Of a DNA stretch of 64,000 nucleotides, positions 52,855-62,093 are shown in pieces. Every line of letters begins with the position of its first letter. Positions within the stretch are counted from its first letter, which is position 1. The DNA comes from Streptomyces violaceorubidus (GTDB lineage Bacteria > Actinomycetota > Actinomycetes > Streptomycetales > Streptomycetaceae). The position numbers and the translations under genes are program-made. The stretch covers positions 1 to 64,000 of the forward strand of contig NZ_JODM01000012.1 of the NCBI RefSeq assembly GCF_000717995.1. The letters run 5' to 3'. Below the pieces are notes generated by a model. The model saw only the letters and a program-made list of their open reading frames with translations. It ran no database searches and was not told the DNA's origin.

Positions 52855-54400
52855 CCGCCGCGTCCGCGCCGGGGACCGCGCCAGGGACCGCGGGGACGTA
52901 CACCAACCCCGTCCTGAACGCCGACTGGTCCGACCCGGACGTGGTCCGCGTCGGGGACGACTTCTACCTGACCGCCTCCAGCTTCGGACGCGTCCCCGGC
53001 CTGCCCCTCCTGCACTCCCGCAACCTGGTCGACTGGACCCTGGTCGGCCACGCCCTGGAGCGCCTGGAGCCCGAGCGGGAGTTCGCGCGCCCCCGCCACG
53101 ACCGCGGCGTCTGGGCACCGTCCCTGCGCCACCACGCGGGCCGCTTCTGGATCTACTGGGGCGACCCGGACCAGGGCGTCTTCCAGGTCAACGCCCCCGG
53201 CATCCGGGGCCCGTGGACCGTCCCCCACCTGGTCAAGGCGGGCAAGGGCCTGATCGACCCCTGCCCGCTGTGGGACGACGAGACCGGCGAGGCCTACCTC
53301 GTGCACGCCTGGGCCCGCTCCCGCTCCGGGATCAAGAACCGCCTCACCGGCCACCGCATGCGCCCCGACGGCACCGGACTCCTGGACGACGGCAAGGTGA
53401 TCGTCGACGCCCACCGGCTCCCCGGCTGGTTCACCCTGGAGGGGCCCAAGCTCTACCGGCACGACGGCTGGTACTGGATCCTCGCCCCCGCCGGATCGGT
53501 GGAGACCGGCTGGCAGGGCGCCTTCCGCTCCCGCGGGTTCTTCGGACCGTACGAGGAGAAGGTCGTCCTGGAACAGCGGGACACCGACGTCAACGGCCCC
53601 CACCAGGGCGGCTGGGTGCGCACGGCGTCCGGCGAGGACTGGTTCCTGCACTTCCAGCAGCGCGGCGCGTACGGCAGGGTGGTCCACCTCCAGCCGATGC
53701 GGTGGGACGCGGACGGCTGGCCGGTCCTCGGCGACGCCGGTGCCCCGGTCACCGAGCACACCCGTCCCGCCCTGCCCCGCAGCCGCCCGCCGCGCCCGCG
53801 ACCGACGACGACTTCCCCGGCGGACGGTTCGGCCGCCAGTGGTCGTGGACGGCCAACCCCCGCGCGGGCTGGTCCACCGAGCACGCCGGGGACGGGCTGC
53901 GCCTGGCCTGCGTCCGTTCGGCCGACGCGCACGACCTGCGCCTGCTGCCGAACGTCCTCACCCAGCGCTTCCCCGGCGAGCCCTCGGTGATCGAGGTCGA
54001 CCTGCGCCTGCACGGCGAGGAAACCGGCGCGCGGGCCGGACTCGCGGTGCTCGGCGACGCCTACCGCTGGATCGGGCTCCAGCGGGACACCGACGGGCGG
54101 GTGCACCTGGTGCACCGGTTCGCCGAGTCGGTGGCCGAGGGCGAGCGGGACGCCGACCGGCCGCGCCCCGCACCCGGGGGACGGGCCCGGCTGCGGATCG
54201 AGACGGTCCCCGGGGCCCGCTGCCGTTTCTCCTACGACCTCGGCGACGGCCCCCACCCCGTCGGCCGGGAGTTCGCCGCCGCCCCCTGGCGCTGGGTCGG
54301 CGCACTGCTCGGCCTGTTCGCCCTCGCGCCCGCAGGCCGGGGACACGCCGGCACCGCCACGTTCACGCGGTTCCGCGTCGGGCCCCACCGAACCCACTGA
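52851..54400 (+). pseudogene. GH43 family glycosidase with a frameshift near the middle
   Basis: Starts GTG 52851. The catalytic five-blade propeller is intact: NADWSDPDVVRVGDDFYLTA (base Asp), GKGLIDPCPLWDDETGEAYL (pKa Asp) and GWFTLEGPKLYRHDGWYWI (acid Glu). The frame breaks at the C run 53775-53778; one added C joins it to TDDDFPGGRFGRQWSWTANP and the C-terminal beta-sandwich ending at 54400. Without the change the protein stops at 53990. GH43 proteins of this layout are xylosidases or arabinofuranosidases. No signal peptide, so it acts on imported oligosaccharides. Confidence 0.85.
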
Positions 54401-54442
54401 ACCCCCACGTTGTCGTTCCACCGCTTTGCCGGATCCGGAAAA

Positions 54443-54478
54443 CCAGAAGACCCAGAAGACCCAGAAGACCCGGAAGAG
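54443..54478 (+). repeat. Nine-base tandem repeat in the binding-protein leader
   Basis: CCAGAAGAC occurs three times in a row and a fourth diverged copy CCGGAAGAG follows. The last copy also supplies the purine-rich ribosome site of the gene at 54488, so copy number could tune its translation. Confidence 0.7.
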
Positions 54479-54487
54479 AGCCGACCA

Positions 54488-55858
54488 ATGAGGATCAGCA
54501 TGCTCAGCAGCAGAGACAAAGGCACAGCCCGGCGCCGGACGTCCGCCGCCGTCGCCCTGGGCGCCGTGCTCGCGCTGACCGCCACCGCCTGCGGTGACGA
54601 CGGCAGCGGGGCGGGCGGCGACAAGGGCGCCGAGGGCAGCGGCCAGGGGAAGATCGTCTTCTGGGACAACAACGGCGGCATCCGCACGGCCGTCTGGAAG
54701 GAGATCATCGCCGACTTCGAGAAGGCGAACCCGGACATCGACGTGGAGTACGTCGGGATCGCCGCCACCGAGTACCAGTCCAAGGTCGACACCGCCATCC
54801 AGGGCGGCGGCCTGCCGGACGTCGGCGGCGTGACGGCCTCGATGCTCGCGGGCTTCTCCGCCCAGGGCGCCCTGGAGCCGCTGGACGAGCGGCTCACCAA
54901 GTCCTCCCTGAGCGGCAGGCTCAACAAGGACATGGTCGAGTCCCTGAAGGCCGCCGGCGGTGGCGACGGCACCCTCTACTCGATGCCGACCTCCGCCAAC
55001 AACGGTGTCCTCTACTACCGCACCGACCTGTTCGAGAAGGCCGGTCTCGACGCGCCGACGACGTGGGACGCGTTCTACGACGCCGCCGAGAAGCTGACCG
55101 ACACCGGCAAGAACGAGTTCGGCTACACCATCCGCGGCGGCTCCGGATCCATCGCCCAGGCCTTCGACGCGATGTACGGGCAGTCCGGCATCACCTCGTT
55201 CTGGGACGCCGACAAGAAGAAGACCACCGTCAACGACCCGAAGAACGTGGAGGCGCTGGAGAAGTACGCGGCCCTCTACAAGAAGGTCACGCCGGCCGCC
55301 GACGTCAACAACGACTTCGCCAAGATGGTCGCCCAGTGGGACACCGGCACCATCGGCATGCTCAACCACAACCTGGGCTCCTACCAGGACCACGTGAAGG
55401 CGCTCGGCGTCGAGAAGTTCCGCGGCATCCCGCAGCCGGTCGGCGCGAGTGGCAAGCGGGTCCAGGTGTCCAACCCGGTCGACGGGCTCGGCATGTTCAA
55501 GAGCTCGAAGAACAAGGAGGCGGCCTGGAAGTTCATCGAGTTCGCCCTGTCCAAGGAGCAGAACTCGAAGTTCAACGAGTCGGCCGGGCAGGTGCCGTCC
55601 AACACCGAGGCCGCGAACGACGCGTGGATCCAGAAGGCCGAGCCGACGAACCTGGCGGCACAGGCGCTGAACGACGGGTCCACGACCATCGTTCAGCTGC
55701 CGTACTACCTGCCGGACTGGAACACGATGTCCAAGTCGGAGAGCGAGCCGGCGTTCCAGAAGGTGCTGCTGGGTGACATGAGCGCGAAGGACTTCCTGGA
55801 CGGGCTGGCCGAGAAGCTGAACGACGCGCAGGCCGAGTGGACGGAGCAGATGGGTTAG
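54488..55858 (+). CDS. Extracellular sugar-binding lipoprotein
   Basis: 456 residues. A signal peptide (RRRTSAAVALGAVLALTATAC) ends at a lipoprotein cysteine near residue 35. SBP_bac_1 fold with IVFWDNNGGIRTAVWKEIIA and YSMPTSANNGVLYYRTDLFE. It is the binding subunit for the permeases at 49030 and 49962, although it is placed last in the operon, after the glycosidase. The upstream repeat gives the ribosome site. Confidence 0.9.
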   Translation: MRISMLSSRDKGTARRRTSAAVALGAVLALTATACGDDGSGAGGDKGAEGSGQGKIVFWDNNGGIRTAVWKEIIADFEKANPDIDVEYVGIAATEYQSKVDTAIQGGGLPDVGGVTASMLAGFSAQGALEPLDERLTKSSLSGRLNKDMVESLKAAGGGDGTLYSMPTSANNGVLYYRTDLFEKAGLDAPTTWDAFYDAAEKLTDTGKNEFGYTIRGGSGSIAQAFDAMYGQSGITSFWDADKKKTTVNDPKNVEALEKYAALYKKVTPAADVNNDFAKMVAQWDTGTIGMLNHNLGSYQDHVKALGVEKFRGIPQPVGASGKRVQVSNPVDGLGMFKSSKNKEAAWKFIEFALSKEQNSKFNESAGQVPSNTEAANDAWIQKAEPTNLAAQALNDGSTTIVQLPYYLPDWNTMSKSESEPAFQKVLLGDMSAKDFLDGLAEKLNDAQAEWTEQMG

Positions 55859-55916
55859 CCGGCGGTTCCGGTTTCGCCGTGGGTGGTCCGTGGTTGGTCG
55901 CGGGCTGCGGGCCGCC

Positions 55917-55955
55917 TGTGGTTGATCGCGCCGTTCCCCGCGCCCCCAGGGGGAC
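55917..55955. repeat. Streptomyces GTTCCCCGCGCCCC dispersed repeat
   Basis: GTGGTTGATCGCGCCGTTCC followed by CCGCGCCCCCAGGGGG matches the dispersed intergenic element found at many sites in Streptomyces genomes. It lies in the 127 bp gap after the binding protein gene. Family assignment is from memory. Confidence 0.6.
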
Positions 55956-55985
55956 ATTCCCACCCTTCGTCGAAAGGTACCCTGC

Positions 55986-56789
55986 GTGTCACTCAGCCGA
56001 AGGCACGTCACCTCAGCCGCCGTTGCCTCCCTTCCCTCGGCATTCGCGGCCACCGGCACCGCCCAAGCCGGCGGACGCCCCCGCCCCCGCACCCTCTACA
56101 TCGCCGGGGACTCCACCGCCGCGCAGAAGTACGCCGACGCCGCGCCCGAGACCGGGTGGGGCATGGCCCTGCCCTTCTTCCTCCGCGAGGAGTTGGCGCT
56201 CGCCAACCACGCGGTGAACGGGCGGAGTTCGAAGAGCTTCGTCGACGAGGGGCGGCTGGCCGCGATCCTCGGTGTGATCCGGCCCGGGGATCTGCTCCTC
56301 GTGCAGTTCGCGCACAACGACGAGAAGGCCGAGGACCCCGCCCGCCACACCGAGCCCTGGACGACGTACCAGGACCACCTGCGGTTGTACGTCGAGGGCG
56401 CCCGGGCCCGCGGGGCGCGGCCGGTGCTGGCCACGCCGGTCGAGCGGCGGCGGTTCGACGCCGGGGGCAACGCCGTGCCGAGCCACGGCGAGTACCCGGC
56501 GGCGATGCGGGCGCCGGCGGGGGAGGAGGGCGTGGCGCTGCTCGACGTGCAGGCGCTGTCGCTCGCGCTGTGGCAGCGGCTCGGCGTCGAGGGGACCAAG
56601 GCGTACTTCAACCGGACCGCCACCGAGCAGGACAACACCCACTTCAATCCGCCGGGCGCGATCGCGGTCGCCCGGCTCGTCGCCCGGGAACTGCTGCGCG
56701 GGCGCGTACTGGCGCACCGGGACGTGCGCCGGCTGGACGGGGAGATCCCCGAGTCCTGGATCAGCCGGCCCGCACCGGCCACCGCGTAA
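55986..56789 (+). CDS. Secreted SGNH/GDSL esterase, rhamnogalacturonan acetylesterase type
   Basis: 267 residues. Twin-arginine-like start (MSLSRRHVTSAAVASLPSAF) then the four SGNH blocks: IAGDSTAAQKY (Ser), NHAVNGRSSKSFVDEG (Gly), LVQFAHNDEKAED (Asn) and DNTHFNPPGAIAVARL (Asp/His). This is the CE12 pattern, which deacetylates rhamnogalacturonan. GTG 55986 start. With the adjacent pectate lyase it points to pectin degradation. Confidence 0.88.
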   Translation: MSLSRRHVTSAAVASLPSAFAATGTAQAGGRPRPRTLYIAGDSTAAQKYADAAPETGWGMALPFFLREELALANHAVNGRSSKSFVDEGRLAAILGVIRPGDLLLVQFAHNDEKAEDPARHTEPWTTYQDHLRLYVEGARARGARPVLATPVERRRFDAGGNAVPSHGEYPAAMRAPAGEEGVALLDVQALSLALWQRLGVEGTKAYFNRTATEQDNTHFNPPGAIAVARLVARELLRGRVLAHRDVRRLDGEIPESWISRPAPATA

Positions 56790-56835
56790 CACCCACGACC
56801 GTCGACCGACCCCCAGAGCAAGGGAGAGCCGCAGT

Positions 56836-58170
56836 ATGAGCACCCACAGATGGCATGGGCATGCCACGCAGAGAACCGCCGCACTCGTGGGCTGCACCGC
56901 CCTCGTACTGAGCCTGACGGCCGCCGCCGCAGAGGCCCGCCCCGGCCACCACCACCCCCGGGACACCGCCCGGCAGACCCTGCCCGCGGGCGACGGCTGG
57001 GCCTCCCACGGCACCGGCACCACCGGCGGGGCCGCCGCCGACGCGGAGCACGTCTACACGGTCTCCACCTGGGCCGAGTTCAGGGCCGCCCTCGCCGCCG
57101 AGGGCACCGCGCCGCGGATCATCAAGGTCAAGGGCACCGTCGACGCCGTCTCGGAGGGCTGCGAGGCCTTCGCCGCCCCCGGCTACGACTTCGACGCCTA
57201 CCTGGAGAAGTACTCCCCCGAGAACTGGGGCAGGGAGACCGACCTGAGCGCCGAGCCCGACGACAGCCCCGAGGGTCTGCGCCGCGCCTCCGCCGCACAG
57301 CAGGACCGGTCCATCAAGGCGGACGTCCCCTCCAACACGACCATCGTCGGCGTCGGCCGGGGCGCCGCGCTCAAGGGCGCCAGCCTCCAGACCAAGGGCG
57401 TCGACAACGTCATCGTCCGCAACCTGACCTTCGAGAGCCCCGTCGACTGCTTCCCCCAGTGGGACCCCACGGACGGCGACCGGGGCAACTGGAACTCCGA
57501 GTACGACAGCGCCGTCGTGTACGGCTCGACGCACGTGTGGCTGGACCACAACACCTTCACCGACGGCGAGCACCCCGACGGCGCGGCGCCCACCTACTTC
57601 GGCATGCTCTACCAGCAGCACGACGGCCAACTGGACATCGTGAAGGGCGCCGACCTCGTCACCGCGTCCTGGAACGTCTTCACCGAGCACGACAAGACCA
57701 TCCTCATCGGCAACAGCGACAGCGAGTCCACCGCCGCCGTCGACCGCGGCCACCTGAGGACGACCTTCCACCACAACCTCTTCAAGAACCTCGTCGAGCG
57801 CGCGCCCCGCGTCCGCTTCGGCCAGGTCGACGTCTACAACAACCACTTCGTGGCCTCGGACGACTACGCCTACAGCTTCGGCGTCGGCAAGGAGTCCGCG
57901 CTCGTGGCCGAGTACAACGCCTTCACCCTGCCGGCCGGCGTCAGTCCCGCGAAGGTGCTCAAGCGCTGGAACGACGCGCCGCTCAGCGCCGCCCACAACC
58001 GCGTCAACGGCGCCGGCGTCGACCTGATCGCCGCGCACAACGCCGAGAACCCGGGCACTGAGCTGCGGACCGGCGCGGGCTGGACGCCCTCGCTGCGCAC
58101 CCGGGTCCTGCCGTCCCGGGCGGTCCCGTTCGTCGTCGACCACGGCGCGGGCGCCGGCCGGCTGCGCTGA
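56836..58170 (+). CDS. Secreted pectate lyase, PL1 family
   Basis: 444 residues. Signal peptide through AAAEARPG, then a right-handed beta-helix. PL1 features: PSNTTIVGVGRGAALKG, VYGSTHVWLDHNTFTDGEH (Ca/substrate Asp and His), HDKTILIGNSDSE and the vWiDH-like region followed by ERAPRVRFGQVDVYNNHF with the catalytic Arg region. It cleaves de-esterified polygalacturonate. GGGAGAG precedes ATG 56836; a terminator follows at 58188. Confidence 0.92.
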   Translation: MSTHRWHGHATQRTAALVGCTALVLSLTAAAAEARPGHHHPRDTARQTLPAGDGWASHGTGTTGGAAADAEHVYTVSTWAEFRAALAAEGTAPRIIKVKGTVDAVSEGCEAFAAPGYDFDAYLEKYSPENWGRETDLSAEPDDSPEGLRRASAAQQDRSIKADVPSNTTIVGVGRGAALKGASLQTKGVDNVIVRNLTFESPVDCFPQWDPTDGDRGNWNSEYDSAVVYGSTHVWLDHNTFTDGEHPDGAAPTYFGMLYQQHDGQLDIVKGADLVTASWNVFTEHDKTILIGNSDSESTAAVDRGHLRTTFHHNLFKNLVERAPRVRFGQVDVYNNHFVASDDYAYSFGVGKESALVAEYNAFTLPAGVSPAKVLKRWNDAPLSAAHNRVNGAGVDLIAAHNAENPGTELRTGAGWTPSLRTRVLPSRAVPFVVDHGAGAGRLR

Positions 58171-58187
58171 CCCCCCTCCCGCGAACC

Positions 58188-58216
58188 GGGCCGGGGCGCC
58201 CGCACCGCCCCGGCCC
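58188..58216. terminator. Terminator after the pectate lyase gene
   Basis: GGGCCGGGGCG (58188-58198) pairs perfectly with CGCCCCGGCCC (58206-58216) around a seven-base loop. It sits only 8 bases before the ribosome site of the next small gene. Confidence 0.85.
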
Positions 58217-58237
58217 ACCCCCCGAAGGAGCATGAGC

Positions 58238-58534
58238 ATGCACCGACCCGCCCCGTGCCGCAGAGGCTTCCTCCTGGCGACCGCCGGCGCGGGCGCCGCC
58301 CTCGGTCTCGGCCTCGCGTCGGCCGGTCCCGCCGGCGCCGGCACCCCGACGCACCCGCGTCCCCACCCCTTCGGCCGGTACGGCTCACCGGCCGCCCGCC
58401 GCACCCCGAAGACCCTGTACGCCGACCCGCTCACCGTCCCGGAGAACCGGCCCCGGTTCACCCGGGCCGAGGCCGCCGCGCACACCCGGGAGGCGTACCT
58501 CGGCGACTGGCGGCCCTACGAACGGCGGCCCTGA
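58238..58534 (+). pseudogene. Pectin methylesterase remnant: both ends joined, catalytic core missing
   Basis: 98 residues. Twin-arginine signal (CRRGFLLATAGAGAALG), then RTPKTLYADP, which matches the first strand of bacterial pectin methylesterases, immediately followed by LTVPENRPRFTRAEAAAHTR and EAYLGDWRPYE, which resemble their extreme C-terminus. The usual 250-300 residues of catalytic helix between are absent without a stop. AAGGAG favours ATG 58238 over 58232. It may be transcribed but cannot be catalytic. Identity of both fragments is by family resemblance. Confidence 0.65.
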
Positions 58535-58664
58535 CCGGCGGGGACGACCGGTCCGCCGACGGCGGGTACTTGACCTGCTTGACGCGATTTTTGCCAGATA
58601 CGGGGGCGCGAATCCGGCCACGGGTCTCGCGCTCACCAGGGTGACGCGCGTAGAAACCTGTGTC

Positions 58665-59462
58665 ATGCATAAACCATTGCGCATCGCGACCGTCACCACC
58701 GCCTGTGCCGTCGCCGGTGCCGTCCTGTACGGCACGGGCGCCGCCACCGCCGGCCAGTCGACGGCCAACTCCACCCACGAGCCGTACAACATCGGGGTGC
58801 TGGCCAAGGACATCGACGCCTACTACGGCACCACCCTCGACGCCGACGGCGTCTACCAGGCCTCCCCGGACAGCCCCTACGCCGCCGACCTTGCCCGCCT
58901 CGACGCCGCCGCGAAGAAGCAGATCGACCGGGCCGCCCGCACGGCGGACCACCAGCACACCAGGCCCGCGGTCGTCTTCGACATCGACGACACGCTGCTG
59001 CTCAGCCTCGACTACGAGAAGCGGAACAACTACGGCTACGACAGCGCCACCTGGGCCGCCTACGTCGACCGCGCCGACCGCCCGGCCGTCCCCGGCAGCC
59101 CCGAACTGGCCCGGTACGCCGAGAAGAAGGGCGTCGAGGTCTTCTACAACTCCGGGCTGAGCGAGGCGCAGCGCGCCGCCGCCGTCGAGAACCTGAAGAA
59201 GGTCGGCGCCGACGTGAACCTCGACACCGGCCACGTCTTCCTGAAGGACAAGGCGAACCCGCCGTCCTACCTGGCCCACTGCGCCACCCCGGGCACCTGG
59301 AAGTGCACCACCGTGGAGTACAAGGCGGGCACCCGCCGGCACATCGAGCGGGACCTCGGATACGACATCGTCGCCAACTTCGGGGACCAGTACTCCGACC
59401 TCCAGGGCGGCTACGCGGACCGGACGTACAAGCTGCCCAACCCGACGTACTTCGTCGAGTAG
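58665..59462 (+). CDS. Secreted HAD-superfamily acid phosphatase
   Basis: 265 residues. A signal peptide (MHKPLRIATVTTACAVAGAV) ends near AATAGQ. HAD motif I is VVFDIDDTLLLSLDYEKRNN near residue 105; motif II lies in EVFYNSGLSEAQR; motif IV acidic residues are in IVANFGDQYSDLQGGYAD. Class B/acid phosphatase-like family (PF03767 type). ATG 58665 gives the best signal peptide; GTG 58641 is an alternative. Confidence 0.87.
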   Translation: MHKPLRIATVTTACAVAGAVLYGTGAATAGQSTANSTHEPYNIGVLAKDIDAYYGTTLDADGVYQASPDSPYAADLARLDAAAKKQIDRAARTADHQHTRPAVVFDIDDTLLLSLDYEKRNNYGYDSATWAAYVDRADRPAVPGSPELARYAEKKGVEVFYNSGLSEAQRAAAVENLKKVGADVNLDTGHVFLKDKANPPSYLAHCATPGTWKCTTVEYKAGTRRHIERDLGYDIVANFGDQYSDLQGGYADRTYKLPNPTYFVE

Positions 59463-59473
59463 CGGGCCGCCGC

Positions 59474-59979
59474 TCAGCCGTCCGGGGTGAAGCCGCCCCG
59501 CTCGGCGAGCGCGAAGGCGAAGTCACCTCCGGCAGGGACCGTCAGGCCCCGGTGGAGGTCACCGAGCCGGTCTGCGCCACCCGCAGTTCGACGGTGAGCG
59601 CGGTGAGCGGGCACGCGTCGTCAGGGTGAGGTTGCTCTGCCAGAACTCGTTGCTGTGCGGGTCCACCACGCCGCTCGACCGCAGCGGGCCCGGGCTCCGG
59701 CGACCCGGGCGGGGCGGCGACCGGGCGCGGTGCGGGACCGTCGTCCCGCACCGCCGAGGCGGGGGTGTAGCCGCCGGCCACCAGGACGCCCGCCACCGCC
59801 GCCGTCGCGGCGGCCACCCACACCCGGCCCGGCAGCCGAGGACGGGCCGGGCCGCCGGTCCCGGCCGTCCTGCCGCGTTTCCACCCGGGCCGGCATCCGG
59901 GCCCGGTCGGGCCGGTGCGCCCGGCCGCCTCGCGCAGCCGGGCGCGCAGCTCCCCGGCCGCCTCCCGCCGCCCGGTCAC
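59474..59979 (-). pseudogene. Decayed membrane anchor/anti-sigma-like protein downstream of a SigE-type factor
   Basis: Starts MTGRREAAGELRARLREAAG in an ATGA overlap with the sigma gene and has one membrane segment (VWVAAATAAVAGVLVAGGY). Family-like sequence then jumps frames: VVDPHSNEFWQSNLTLTT, LTVELRVAQTGSVTSTGA, and finally GGDFAFALAERGGFTPDG, ending at 59474. At least one junction is repaired by adding one C near 59617, but a further block of residues between STGA and the tail is missing. Confidence 0.65.
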
Positions 59980-60451
59980 CGGGTGCCTCCCGCGGCGTCG
60001 CCGCCGTGCGCGACCGCCGCCCGCACCTGCCGGGGAACCCGGGGAGCGCCCCTGCCGCCGAGCAGCCGCCGCAAATCGGCCACCCCTTGGAGGTCCGGCT
60101 CTTGACCCTGCCCACCGAGACGCGGAGGGCGGGCGCCGTGTCCCTCTCGGAGAGGTCGAAGGCGTGCCGCGGCACCACGCACGCCCGCTTGCGGAACGGC
60201 AGTCGGCGCAGCGCCTCCCGCACGTCGACCACGCCCGCGACGTCCGGGTTCTCGGCCCGCTCCTCGCGCTGCGACCAGAACAGTGCGACAGGTCTGCGTA
60301 CGCGCACGGCGGTCCGCACGCGGGTGCGGGCGAGATGGGCGACGACCCCGCGCGCGTACGCCACCGGGTGGTCGGCCGCGCGGACCCGGTCCCAGCGGTG
60401 CCACAGCGCCAGCAGGGCGTCCGCCGCGAGGCCGTCGGCGACTGTCCTCAC
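59976..60451 (-). pseudogene. Broken SigE-family ECF-type sigma factor
   Basis: Region 2 (LAADALLALWHRWDRVRAAD) and region 4 (VREALRRLPFRKRACVVPRH, AFDLSERDTAPALRVSVGRV) are clear. At KSRTSKG the frame breaks; one added G in the GGGG run near 60085 continues into VADLRRLLGGRGAPRVPRQV to a stop at 59976. The N-terminal 40 or so residues of the family are also missing, since only 75 bp separate it from pbpA. Confidence 0.75.
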
Positions 60452-60526
60452 GGCGGACTCGCCTCGTAGCGGCTTCCCCGGTGCCGAACCGTACGGCAGA
60501 CCGAACCCGAATGGCCCCCCGCGAGG

Positions 60527-61981
60527 TCAGCCCCTGAGCGCCGCCTCCATCATCGCCTTGGCCACCGGGGCCGCCAGGCCGTTGCCGCTGACCTCGCTGC
60601 GGGCCGCGTCGGACTGCTCGACGACGACCGCCACGGCGACCTCCTTGTCCGAGGTGCCGGACTTGGCGTACGCGGTGAACCAGGCGTACGGCGTCTTGCT
60701 GTTGTTCTCGCCGTGCTGGGCCGTGCCCGTCTTGCCGCCCACCGTCGCCCCGGAGATCCGCGCGTTGGACCCCGTGCCCTTCTCGACGACGGTCTGCATG
60801 GCCGACCGCAGCTGCTCGGCGGTGGAGGAGCTGACGATCCGCTTCGTGTCCGCGTCGGTGTGGTCCTCCAGGACGTCGCCGCCGCTGTCGGTGACCTGCG
60901 ACACCATGTGCGGGGAGACCAGCTCGCCGCCGTTGGCGAGGGCGGCGGAGACCATCGCCATCTGGAGCGGGGTCGCCGTCACGTCGAACTGGCCGATGCC
61001 CGTCAGCGCCGTCGACGAGCGGTCCATGCCCTTCGGGTAGACGCTGGTGTAGGCCCGGACCGGCACGTCCTGCGTCTCGTCGTTGAAGCCGAACTTCTCG
61101 GCCATGGCGCGCAGCTCGTCCTGGCCGAGATCGACGGCCATCTTCGCGAAGACGTTGTTGCACGAGTACCGCAGCGCGGTGCGGATCGTGGCGTTCTCGC
61201 AGGGGGCGTTCGGGTTCTCGTTGCTCAGGTCCGTCGTGGTGCCCGGCAGGGTGTACGGGTCGGGGCTGTCGGTGGGCTCGTCCACCGAGCCGTACAGCCC
61301 CTTCTCCAGCGCGGCGGCCGCCACGACCAGCTTGAACGTGGAGCCCGGCGGCAGCGGCTGGCGCAGCGCGCGGTTGGTCAGCGGCTTGTCCGGGTCACCG
61401 GTGAGCTCCTTCCAGGCCTCACCGGCGGTGTTGGCGTCGGTGAGCGACGTCGGGTCGTACGACGGGGTCGACACGACCGAGAGGATCCTGCCGGTCTTCG
61501 GGTCGATCGCGACGGCGGCGCCCTTGTTGTCGCCCAGCGCCTCGAACCCGGCCTTCTGCACGTCCGGGTCGATCGTCGTCACCACGTTGCCCGGCTCGGC
61601 CCGGGCGCCGGTGACGGTGTCCAGCACGGACTTCAGCCGCGGGTCGGTCCCGTTGAGCACGTCCTGGTAGATGCCCTCCAGTTGGGTCGGCGCGTACGCC
61701 TGCGAGGCGTAGCCCGTCACCGCCGCGTACAGCTTCCCGTTCTCGTACGTGCGTTTGTATGCGAGGTCGCCGCCCTTCGTCGGCGCCGAGCCGGTGACCG
61801 ACCGGCCGGCCACGATGATGTTCCCGAGCGGGTCCGCGTACGTCTTGATCGCGCCCCGCCGGTTGTCCTTGTCGTCCGCGAGCGCCTGGCCCTCGTAGAA
61901 CTGCACCCAGGTCGCCCTGATCAGCAGAGCGAACACCAGGAGCAGCGTGAAGACCGATGCGCGCCTGATCGTCTTGTTCAT
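60527..61981 (-). CDS. Class B penicillin-binding protein (PbpA/PBP2 type)
   Basis: 484 residues with one N-terminal membrane anchor (FTLLLVFALLIRATWVQFY). Transpeptidase motifs: SxxK in PPGSTFKLVVAAAALEKG near residue 222, SxN in LRYSCNNVFAKMAVDLG near 280, and KTG in ATVGGKTGTAQHGENN near 415. It resembles the actinobacterial PbpA that usually accompanies rodA, but here it stands without ftsW/rodA genes. It cross-links peptidoglycan outside the membrane. Confidence 0.93.
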   Translation of the reverse strand: MNKTIRRASVFTLLLVFALLIRATWVQFYEGQALADDKDNRRGAIKTYADPLGNIIVAGRSVTGSAPTKGGDLAYKRTYENGKLYAAVTGYASQAYAPTQLEGIYQDVLNGTDPRLKSVLDTVTGARAEPGNVVTTIDPDVQKAGFEALGDNKGAAVAIDPKTGRILSVVSTPSYDPTSLTDANTAGEAWKELTGDPDKPLTNRALRQPLPPGSTFKLVVAAAALEKGLYGSVDEPTDSPDPYTLPGTTTDLSNENPNAPCENATIRTALRYSCNNVFAKMAVDLGQDELRAMAEKFGFNDETQDVPVRAYTSVYPKGMDRSSTALTGIGQFDVTATPLQMAMVSAALANGGELVSPHMVSQVTDSGGDVLEDHTDADTKRIVSSSTAEQLRSAMQTVVEKGTGSNARISGATVGGKTGTAQHGENNSKTPYAWFTAYAKSGTSDKEVAVAVVVEQSDAARSEVSGNGLAAPVAKAMMEAALRG

Positions 61982-62093
61982 CCCGATGACAGGACGAACG
62001 GGCGGGAGGCGGTCGTTCCCCTGTGCCCCGTTTTCTCATCTTTCTCATACTTCTCGGCGCGCGTTCATGAAGCCCGCGCCCTGAGCCCGGACC

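Noticed and set aside
54410..54487. Upstream extension of the binding protein reading EDPEDPEDPEE
   Set aside because: This only translates the 9-bp tandem repeat, has a TTG start without ribosome site and would bury the signal peptide.
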